This document shows positions 11,238 through 19,014 of a DNA stretch of 64,000 nucleotides, piece by piece. Below the pieces are notes generated by a model. It was not told the origin of the DNA. It did no database searches and saw nothing but the letters and a program-made list of their open reading frames with translations. A program made the position numbers and the translations under genes. Position 1 is the stretch's first letter. Every line of letters starts with the position of its first letter. This stretch comes from Morinoia aosen (lineage: Eukaryota > Arthropoda > Malacostraca > Amphipoda > Talitridae), in NCBI GenBank assembly GCA_030386875.1, contig CM059564.1:43978075-44042074 (forward strand), written 5' to 3'.

Positions 11238-11485
11238 GTAAATAAAACCGGACCCCGGCAGTTACGGGTGATAAAGCCCCCGTTATCCCGAGCAAACAAG
11301 GGGCTGCCACGGGCCGGGGTTGACGGTGGGAGGGGGTATTCACCCCCTATTGGTCAGTGTGTGCCCGCCTCAAGTATAGATGATATATCAAATGGCTACT
11401 GACTGCTCGGGGGTCTCTTTTCCGGCCTGAGCCAGCCTGGATAGGGGAGGGGAGACCCTCCTTGACAAGAGAGACCTAAAGCAAT

Positions 11486-12238
11486 GTGCTTGCTTCCACC
11501 AATACAATTCTGGCTGCTCACCCCCCGTTGACGACCCGGATATCAAATAAGGACACCGTACCTGCTTCTTCCTCTCAAGAGCCGCCTCTGCAACCACCGC
11601 CGCACCAATCCGTGGGTGAGGAAACAGAGCGCGGACAAAACAAAGATACAGAAATAATTCTTGAACCCTACGCTCCTGAACGCCAGCCAAACAGGCCAGG
11701 CCGTGGGCGACGTCGTGGCAGAAGACTACATCTTCTTGAGGAAACCGTGCCATCCGACCTGGTGGAGCCAATTCTGCCAACAGAATACAAAAGATTCTTC
11801 AACATTAAAGCTACTGACGGCTCACCGCTGACGCACATCGATGTGATCATGGCAAACCGAGACCTGTGTCGTGGGCTGGGAGGTAGACCCGCCAAGATCA
11901 CAGAGACTCGCGGTGGTGGTCTCTTGGTGGAGGTCCGTAACTCTGAGCAGAGCCGCAATATATTGAGCATTCGCCATCTGGCTGGCGTGGGTGTGGAAGT
12001 GTCCCCACATGGAAGCCTCAATGAGAGCAAAGGAACGATTTTCTACCTCAATTATCCTGGTTACGCTGATGAGAGCCTCTTGGAGGAGTTGCGGCAGTAT
12101 GAAGTGAAGGCGCTGTACCGAACCAAGAAAAACGTTAATGGTGCCCTGGTGCCCACTTCTGTCTACATCCTGACGTTTGACCGATGCTCCCTGCCGTCAC
12201 ATTCCGTCACATTCACAATGCACTGTAGCCAAGCGTGA
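11486..12238 (+). pseudogene. Truncated ORF1 (gag-like) in E2
   Basis: Same N-terminal region as the complete ORF1 in the next copy. At 12202 it runs into the 14-bp filler and 3' UTR, which ends the frame with the unrelated tail SVTFTMHCSQA. All zinc knuckles are lost. Confidence 0.88.
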
Positions 12239-12717
12239 TATCGTATTGGAAGATTGTAGATGAAGAAACTGCAGTATGGCCGGGCGCGATGCGTTGGTAC
12301 CTCGGGCCCTCCCAACGCCCCCTTACCTTATTGTGGTGGGAGGGTTTGTGTGTTGTGAGGAGGAGTGAGGCTATGCTGTCGGGACCTCGGTCCTGGTGGG
12401 TACAACCGTGGCAGACAGGCTCACTCGGAGCAGCCAGACAAAATGGGGGGCCATGGGAAGGCCCCCCATGTAAATAAAACCGGACCCCGGCAGTTACGGG
12501 TGATAAAGCCCCCGTTATCCCGAGCAAACAAGGGGCTGCCACGGGCCGGGGTTGACGGTGGGAGGGGGTATTCACCCCCTATTGGTCAGTGTGTGCCCGC
12601 CTCAAGTATAGATGATATATCAAATGGCTACTGACTGCTCGGGGGTCTCTTTTCCGGCCTGAGCCAGCCTGGATAGGGGAGGGGAGACCCTCCTTGACAA
12701 GAGAGACCTAAAGCAAT

Positions 12718-14562
12718 GTGCTTGCTTCCACCAATACAATTCTGGCTGCTCACCCCCCGTTGACGACCCGGATATCAAATAAGGACACCGTACCTGCTTC
12801 TTCCTCTCAAGAGCCGCCTCTGCAACCACCGCCGCACCAATCCGTGGGTGAGGAAACAGAGCGCGGACAAAACAAAGATACAGAAATAATTCTTGAACCC
12901 TACGCTCCTGAACGCCAGCCAAACAGGCCAGGCCGTGGGCGACGTCGTGGCAGAAGACTACATCTTCTTGAGGAAACCGCGCCATCCGACCTGGTGGAGC
13001 CAATTCTGCCAACAGAATACAAAAGATTCTTCAACATTAAAGCTACTGACGGCTCACCGCTGACGCACATCGATGTGATCATGGCAAACCGAGACCTGTG
13101 TCGTGGGCTGGGAGGTAGACCCGCCAAGATCACAGAGACTCGCGGTGGTGGTCTCTTGGTGGAGGTCCGTAACTCTGAGCAGAGCCGCAATATATTGAGC
13201 ATTCGCCATCTGGCTGGCGTGGGTGTGGAAGTGTCCCCACATGGAAGCCTCAATGAGAGCAAAGGAACGATTTTCTACCTCAATTATCCTGGTTACGCTG
13301 ATGAGAGCCTCTTGGAGGAGTTGCGGCAGTATGAAGTGAAGGCGCTGTACCGAACCAAGAAAAACGTTAATGGTGCCCTGGTGCCCACTTCTGTCTACAT
13401 CCTGACGTTTGACCGATGCTCCCTGCCGTCACATGTGAACATAGGATGGACGAGGTGCAGCGTGCGACAGTACGTTCCAAGGCCGCGACGCTGCTACAAG
13501 TGCCAACAGTATGGGCATGGCGCTAAGACGTGTCGATCCTTGAGAGGAGCATGCCCAAATTGTGCCGAGGACCAGCACGAACTTCCCTGTGATAAGCCCC
13601 CGAGATGTGCTAACTGCGATAAATCACACCCTGCTGGCTCTAAGGAATGTTTTTACTTCAAAATGGAAGAAGAGGTGTTGGCCGCGCAAACATCGCAGAG
13701 AATAAGCTACGGGGAAGCCAAGCGTGCTGTGAGCAGCAGGTACGTCAGAACAGAGACGTCCTATGCCGCTGCAGTGCGGGCCCCTCCAAGAAGACCTAGC
13801 TTTGTTGTGCCAGTGCACCCGGCAGTGACAGGAGCCCCCAGTGTTGCTGGTCGGGACCTCACCGCAGGTACTGATGCCGCGCGTGCTGCACGCCGTACTC
13901 TCGCTGCTGTACCCCGACCTGCTGATAGACCTGAGCGGAGCGATCTTCCTGATCTGTCACGTTGTGCTCAAGCAGACCCCCCAGTTCCTGTGTGTCTGAG
14001 TTCGGCAGTCTCCTCGGTATCGCGGAAACGCATACCGAGTGTGAGATCGCCACCCGTTGGTGGTGCCATGACAAAGGTCGCTAGGACTGCGGAAACTGTA
14101 GCATCTGATAGTAAGAGGCGCCAAGCTGAGTCAGAAAAGCGTCGTGGTGGTACGCACGCGGAAGCCCAGGCGAATACCGGCTTAACCCTTGGCCATGGGG
14201 AAGCATCGAAAGAAGTGACCCGTTCAATCGACGAGGAGCTTGCGACCCCCTACAGTACGAACAAACAGTCCGAGATGCCACCTCCCCAAGATGTAAGGAC
14301 TATTCACGAGAGCCGCAGAAGTGTGAGAAAGCCGGAACCCTCAGTGGCACAGCGTGTGCGTTCATTGGACCGCGTAGGAAGAGTGCCAGAGGAGACTGCG
14401 CCTGACTTTACACGAGTGTGGGCTTTGCCCTCGAAGGTTACGCCAAGACCTCTCCCAACCGTGCCCTTGCACGCGTGGGGGGAGAGACCAGCACCAACCA
14501 AATCACCATCAAATCAAAGACCGCCTGACCCTAAAGAGCAGCCCCCAGAGAAGGGAACATGA
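12718..14562 (+). CDS. LINE ORF1, gag-like RNA-binding protein
   Basis: Encodes about 614 residues that would coat the element RNA. The N-terminal third is basic (RPGRGRRRGRR at about residues 71-81). A conserved gag region follows, then three Cys-His knuckles from about residue 258: CX2CX4HX4C (CYKC...H...C), then CPNC...HELPC, then CANC...H...C. The C-terminal half is Arg/Ser/Pro-rich. There is no in-frame ATG near the start: the frame opens after TAA at 12709-12711, and the only nearby ATG (12716-12718) is one frame out and meets a stop after about 15 codons. The listed start is GTG at 12718; the first in-frame ATG is near residue 120. The stop TGA overlaps the ORF2 start. Confidence 0.88.
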   Translation: MLASTNTILAAHPPLTTRISNKDTVPASSSQEPPLQPPPHQSVGEETERGQNKDTEIILEPYAPERQPNRPGRGRRRGRRLHLLEETAPSDLVEPILPTEYKRFFNIKATDGSPLTHIDVIMANRDLCRGLGGRPAKITETRGGGLLVEVRNSEQSRNILSIRHLAGVGVEVSPHGSLNESKGTIFYLNYPGYADESLLEELRQYEVKALYRTKKNVNGALVPTSVYILTFDRCSLPSHVNIGWTRCSVRQYVPRPRRCYKCQQYGHGAKTCRSLRGACPNCAEDQHELPCDKPPRCANCDKSHPAGSKECFYFKMEEEVLAAQTSQRISYGEAKRAVSSRYVRTETSYAAAVRAPPRRPSFVVPVHPAVTGAPSVAGRDLTAGTDAARAARRTLAAVPRPADRPERSDLPDLSRCAQADPPVPVCLSSAVSSVSRKRIPSVRSPPVGGAMTKVARTAETVASDSKRRQAESEKRRGGTHAEAQANTGLTLGHGEASKEVTRSIDEELATPYSTNKQSEMPPPQDVRTIHESRRSVRKPEPSVAQRVRSLDRVGRVPEETAPDFTRVWALPSKVTPRPLPTVPLHAWGERPAPTKSPSNQRPPDPKEQPPEKGT

Positions 14563-17500
14563 TGCAGAGTGTTTTACAGTGGAATTGTAGAGGATACCGT
14601 AGGAATTACGGTGACCTCCTGACTATCATCCAGCAACAACAACCACTGTGCATATGTCTCCAGGAGACCATGCTGGGAGACATAACTCCGACCCCACCAG
14701 CCAACTATAATATTGAAACTTTCTCTCACGTACCAAATCCTGTCCCTGGATCTGGACTAGCTGTTCTTGTAAGGAAGGACTTGGGTTATTCCAAAGTGCC
14801 GATGAACACCCAGATCCAGGCAATGGCAATCCGTTTTTGGTTCAACAAGAAAATGACCACCATCTGCAATATGTATATCCCCCCAGCTGAACCTTTCTCG
14901 TTGCCCGATTTTGAGAATATCTGTACTCATTTGCCTGGGCCCGCTTTTGTGGTAGGCGACCTCAATGCAAAGCACGTGGCTTGGGGCAACGCCCAAAGCG
15001 ACCAGCGTGGTAGGCTCATCAACCAATTCATTACGAGATCCAATTTCTGTTTGCTCAACACTGGGGCCGCCACTCATTTTCACGTCCAAACAGGGACGAC
15101 CTCCGCCATCGACCTCAGTTTCAGCACCCCAGATATGTTCCCCGATGTTCTGTGGAGCGTTCTGGATGATACTTATGGCAGTGACCACTTCCCCATTGTT
15201 ATGGAAGTAAGGGAGTTTACTCCAGTGCCAGCAGAACCTCGATACTGCATGAAGCGTGCTAACTGGGATACTTTTGAAGCCCTAACCCAGATGGAAGAAA
15301 TGAATGACCTACTGGAAGTTGACGACATGGTGGAGCGTTTTACCGGTACCCTCAGGAGTGCTGCTAGTGCTGCTATCCCGATGTCACGCGGTGGTGCACC
15401 AAAGTACCGTGTCCCTTGGTGGAATAATGATTGCGCTGTGGCAAACTATGAGCGGCGGCAAGCCCTGAGACGCTCTAGACGTACCGGCGAGCTGGCAGAT
15501 ATTATTGCATATAAGCGAGCAAGAGCGAAGGCCCAATTCATCAAGGACGCTGCTAGGCGGAGCTCGTGGCGCAAATATGTTAGCAGCCTAAATACCGACA
15601 CACCCATGACCAAAATTTGGCAACGTGTGGGTAAGATGAAGGGAAAATACAGCTGTGGCAGGCCTTGTTTAGAAGTGGACGGCATACTCACGGCGGATCC
15701 TCAGCGGGTGGCGGCGGCGCTGGCTGATAGTTTCGCGCATAATAGTAGCGAAGCCCAGTATCCACCTGCTTTCCGAGCACAAAAACGCCAAAGAGAACAA
15801 CATAAACCAGACTTTGCAACAGAAACAGTTTTCTCGTACAACGAGCCTATCACCTTTCTTGAAATCTACCGCACCTTGAGAACTTGCAATAATACTGCAC
15901 CAGGCCCCGATGGGATTCACTATCAGATGCTCAAGAGGATGCATTCATCAGCCTTACGCCAGCTGCTTCATATATTCAATAAGGTCTGGACGACCCACGT
16001 ATTTCCAAGGGACTGGCGCACTGCAACAATCCTTGCCTTTGCCAAACCTCAGAAACCGGCCACCCGTACAGACAGCTACCGACCTATCGCCCTAACGAGT
16101 TGTGTGTGCAAGCTATTGGAGAGGATTGTAAACGTTCGCCTTGTACGATGGCTGGAAGCAGAAGAAATTCTGAACCCTGCCCAGTTCGGCTTCAGGCAGC
16201 TTCGGGGGACCACGGATGCTGTCGTGAGACTGCAGAGTCATCTGGTTCAGAATATTGCCGCCCGCAAGCAGAGCTTGTGTGTCTTCTTCGACCTGCACAA
16301 AGCATATGATACCGTTTGGAGACATGGGCTCCTCCAACGTGTTTATGGATGTGGCCTTCGGGGCAATTTGGCTTTCTTTGTACAGCGGTTCCTCCAGGAG
16401 AGGAGTTTTCGTGTAAAAGTGGGAGCCACATTGTCGCCTTGGCAAACCCAGCAGGAGGGCCTACCCCAGGGTAGTGTGCTGAGCTGCACCCTCTTCTCTC
16501 TGGCCGTCAATGACATCACCTCCACACTGCCAGCCGATGTCTCGTCGTCATTGTACGTTGATGACTTCATGATTTACTCTTCATCAGCGTTTTTGCCTGC
16601 GCTGGCGCGCAGAGTGCAGTTGGCTATCAACGGTGTGAATGACTGGGCGACTGAAAATGGTTTCGTATTCTCCACTGGGAAGACTGTGGCCCTGCATTTT
16701 CAGGGACGCTGCCGACGGGACCCTCCACAGTTACTTCTCCGGGGAGTACCGATAAACTTTGCTCATAGTGCCAAATTTCTGGGCCTAACTATTGATGACA
16801 AGCTATCGTGGAAACCCCATCTGGCCGCGCTGAAGTCTGATTGCAACAGAAGAATGAACCTGTTGAAATGTGTATCAGGCCTGGCGTGGGGAGCTGACCG
16901 TGTAACATTGCTGCGCCTATACAGAACCCTGATCAGAAGTAAGCTGGATTATGGATGCACTGTATACCAGTATGCAAGGGAAACTTCGTTGTCAGTGCTT
17001 GATCCGGTGCACCACACGGCCATAAGGCTTTGCACTGGCGCCTTTCGGACCTCCCCGTCAGTCAGTTTGTGTGTGGAGAGTGGAGAACCTCCTCTTTGGC
17101 TCCGCCGTGTACAGTTGAGCCTACAGTACCTGGCTCGTCTAGATCAGCTGCCCCTGTCTCCTACATGGAGAAGCGTGCACGCGCCTTCCGGACGACATCT
17201 GCCTTTCCCGTATTGTCTGCCATCATCAATGAACTATCCGGCGCTGACGGCCGCCATGCAGCTGGGACCCATGAGAGTGCTACCTGTGCTGTTTGACTGC
17301 TCTCCGACATGGCGTGTCCCCGTGGAGAGCTTCTGCCCTGGATGTCGAGTGCCGAAAAAGGAGTCAATGCCGGCTAACATCCTGAAGGGAATTTTCATGG
17401 AGCATATACTGGAGAAACACGCAAACTCTGTGAAGATTTATACAGACGGCTCTAAGACAGGAGACGCTGTGGGATGTGCCGCTGTGTCCGGGGAAATAGT

Positions 17501-18269
17501 GAGGGCTAGGAGACTGCTCCCAGAGACCTCAATTTTCTCAGCGGAGCTGTATGGTGTGATGGAAGCGCTACAGCTGATCGAGGAGCACGATTGTCATTCT
17601 TTCACCATCTTCGTTGACTCGAAAAGCGTAATAGATGCTGCTCAGATGTACAACAGTACCCACCCCATTATTGCGGAGATCGTCACAAAGCTGGCACAGT
17701 TCGTAAATGAACGGAAGAGTGTCGTTATATGCTGGGTGCCCGCGCATGTGGGGATATCTGGCAATGAGAGAGCAGACCGGGAAGCTAAGCAAGCTGCTGG
17801 GTCAAGTGAGAGAACACTAAATTTGATGGTCCCTTCCCGTGATTTTTATCCTCGCATCAAGGCGGCGGTGAAGGATCTGTGGCAGCGAAACTGGACGGCC
17901 ACAACTGACAATAAATTGAGAAACATTAAGCCCACTATCCGAGAGTGGTCATCTTCTAACTGCCGTGCTCGTCGAATGGAGGTGATACTCTGCCGCCTCC
18001 GCATCGGCCATACTCGCATAACGCACGGCCACCTCATGGAGCGACAGCCGCAGCCGCAATGCGAACGGTGCCGTGTTCCCCTGACTGTTGTGCATTTTCT
18101 CGTTGAATATCCAAGATACTCTGCTATACGCAATGTGTGTTTCCCAAGTCTTCGTGGCTGCACGGAGGATGTGTTGATTGGAATACTCAGGGAAAACGAG
18201 CGCTCAGGCTTTAACGCAGCAGCGTTACAGCTGTTCCTGGAGAGGTGCAAGCTATTTTCTGAGATTTAA
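14559..18269 (+). CDS. LINE ORF2: endonuclease, reverse transcriptase, RNase H
   Basis: A 1,236-residue protein that nicks the target and copies element RNA into DNA. The endonuclease/phosphatase-type domain (about 1-225) shows WNCRG, LQET, GDLNAKHVAWG and SDHFPIV. The RT (about 440-720) shows YRPIALTS, FFDLHKAYD, LPQGSVLS and YVDDF (near residue 665). RNase H (from about 957) has YTDGSK, SAELYG, FVDSKS and ERADREAK, so all four acidic positions are present. The C-terminal Cys-His motif near residue 1168 reads CERC...H...Y: the last Cys found in E1 is Tyr here. The start ATG overlaps the ORF1 stop (ATGATG at 14559-14564), which suggests translation by termination and re-initiation, as described for some other non-LTR elements. 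Confidence 0.95.
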   Translation: MMQSVLQWNCRGYRRNYGDLLTIIQQQQPLCICLQETMLGDITPTPPANYNIETFSHVPNPVPGSGLAVLVRKDLGYSKVPMNTQIQAMAIRFWFNKKMTTICNMYIPPAEPFSLPDFENICTHLPGPAFVVGDLNAKHVAWGNAQSDQRGRLINQFITRSNFCLLNTGAATHFHVQTGTTSAIDLSFSTPDMFPDVLWSVLDDTYGSDHFPIVMEVREFTPVPAEPRYCMKRANWDTFEALTQMEEMNDLLEVDDMVERFTGTLRSAASAAIPMSRGGAPKYRVPWWNNDCAVANYERRQALRRSRRTGELADIIAYKRARAKAQFIKDAARRSSWRKYVSSLNTDTPMTKIWQRVGKMKGKYSCGRPCLEVDGILTADPQRVAAALADSFAHNSSEAQYPPAFRAQKRQREQHKPDFATETVFSYNEPITFLEIYRTLRTCNNTAPGPDGIHYQMLKRMHSSALRQLLHIFNKVWTTHVFPRDWRTATILAFAKPQKPATRTDSYRPIALTSCVCKLLERIVNVRLVRWLEAEEILNPAQFGFRQLRGTTDAVVRLQSHLVQNIAARKQSLCVFFDLHKAYDTVWRHGLLQRVYGCGLRGNLAFFVQRFLQERSFRVKVGATLSPWQTQQEGLPQGSVLSCTLFSLAVNDITSTLPADVSSSLYVDDFMIYSSSAFLPALARRVQLAINGVNDWATENGFVFSTGKTVALHFQGRCRRDPPQLLLRGVPINFAHSAKFLGLTIDDKLSWKPHLAALKSDCNRRMNLLKCVSGLAWGADRVTLLRLYRTLIRSKLDYGCTVYQYARETSLSVLDPVHHTAIRLCTGAFRTSPSVSLCVESGEPPLWLRRVQLSLQYLARLDQLPLSPTWRSVHAPSGRHLPFPYCLPSSMNYPALTAAMQLGPMRVLPVLFDCSPTWRVPVESFCPGCRVPKKESMPANILKGIFMEHILEKHANSVKIYTDGSKTGDAVGCAAVSGEIVRARRLLPETSIFSAELYGVMEALQLIEEHDCHSFTIFVDSKSVIDAAQMYNSTHPIIAEIVTKLAQFVNERKSVVICWVPAHVGISGNERADREAKQAAGSSERTLNLMVPSRDFYPRIKAAVKDLWQRNWTATTDNKLRNIKPTIREWSSSNCRARRMEVILCRLRIGHTRITHGHLMERQPQPQCERCRVPLTVVHFLVEYPRYSAIRNVCFPSLRGCTEDVLIGILRENERSGFNAAALQLFLERCKLFSEI

Positions 18270-18362
18270 CATGAAGCCACGCAGTAATGCACTGTAACCA
18301 AGCGTGATATCGTATTGGAAGATTGTAGATGAAGAAACTGCAATATGGCCGGGCGCGCTACG

Positions 18363-19002
18363 TTGGTACCTCGGGGGGTTTCAGCGTGGGTAAGGCGTCC
18401 GGCCATAATGGGTGGGCAGCTGAAACCCCCTACGGGGTTTGGCTGCCCAGTGTGTTCGAATGTACTGTTGTATGTACAAGATTTCAATGGGGAGACAATT
18501 ATACTCTTGAGTTGTAACTATAATTACGATCATATAATTTTTGATGTTCAAATAATGTTGATGTTCATCTTACGTGGTAAATCGGAAAGTCTGATACTAA
18601 TTAAATTATGTGACCTCCGGTGCGATATAGTTTGAATAACTGAAGCGCTAGCAAACCTATGTTACTACTACTACTACTACTACTTGGTACCTCGGGGGGT
18701 TTCAGCGTGGGTAAGGCGTCCGGCCATAGTGGGTGGGCAGCTGAAGCCCCCTACGGGGTTTGGCTGCCCAGTGTGTTCGAATGTACTGTAGTATGTACGA
18801 AATTTCAATGGGGAGACAATTATAATCTTGAGTTGTAATTATAATTACGATCATATATTAATTTTTGATGTTTGTATAATGTTGATGTTCATCTTACGTG
18901 GTAAATCAGAAAGCCGGATACTGATTAAATTATGTGACCTCCGGTGCGATATAGTTTGAATAACTGAAGCGCTAGCAAACCTAAGTTACTACTACTACTA
19001 CT
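18363..19002 (+). repeat. Two 320-bp structured modules with (ACT)n tails
   Basis: Module 1 is 18363-18683 and module 2 is 18684-19002. Both begin TTGGTACCTCGGGGGGTTTC and end in ACT repeats (about 8 and 5 units). The first 13 bases equal the 5' end of the LINE. A 12-bp stem pairs 18374-18385 with 18419-18430; in module 2 the single change (GAAACCC to GAAGCCC) still pairs as G-U. Either this is the LINE 3' UTR duplicated, or a small non-autonomous partner. The ACT tail followed at once by the target duplication shows it was the 3' end copied at insertion. Confidence 0.85.
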
Positions 19003-19014
19003 CAGTTCATTATA
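19003..19014 (+). repeat. Target-site duplication, right, of LINE array
   Basis: CAGTTCATTATA, an exact match to 10145-10156, directly after the final (ACT)n tail. Confidence 0.85.

Larger units (their letters stand above)
11062..12293 (+). mobile_element. Partial LINE copy (E2) made by duplication
   Basis: Holds a 5' UTR and the first ~240 codons of ORF1, then jumps at 12202 to a 3' UTR identical to that of E1. The identity of both parts to their neighbours shows it arose by tandem duplication of the E1/E3 junction, not by separate insertion. It has no ORF2. Confidence 0.88.
10985..13434 (+). repeat. 1,232-bp tandem duplication across a LINE-LINE junction
   Basis: Copy one is 10985-12202 and copy two is 12217-13434. 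They are nearly identical; the differences seen include CCAAACG/CCCAACG near 11094/12326 and GTG/GCG (Val/Ala) in ORF1. The unit starts in the 3' UTR of E1 and ends inside ORF1 of the following element. Between the copies are 14 extra bases, 12203-12216, which repeat CCGTCACATT from the end of copy one. Confidence 0.92.
12294..18362 (+). mobile_element. I-clade LINE, copy with both ORFs open (E3)
   Basis: A 6.1-kb element: 5' UTR of about 420 bp starting TTGGTACCTCGGG, ORF1, ORF2 and a short 3' UTR. No frameshift or stop interrupts either ORF, so the insertion looks young. Gag with CCHC knuckles, an apurinic-type endonuclease, RT with YVDD and a C-terminal RNase H together place it in the I/Nimb group. 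It is followed directly by two structured 320-bp modules that may be its true 3' end. If so, the element ends at 18683 or 19002. Confidence 0.9.

Noticed and set aside
11388..11780. 130-codon minus-strand frames antisense to ORF1, repeated at 12620-13012
   Set aside because: They recur only because the 1,232-bp unit is duplicated; no family resemblance.
12365..12634. 89-codon frame in the LINE 5' UTR as a possible extra ORF
   Set aside because: GC-rich leader with strong hairpins; the peptide has no motif, and an out-of-frame small ORF is expected by chance.
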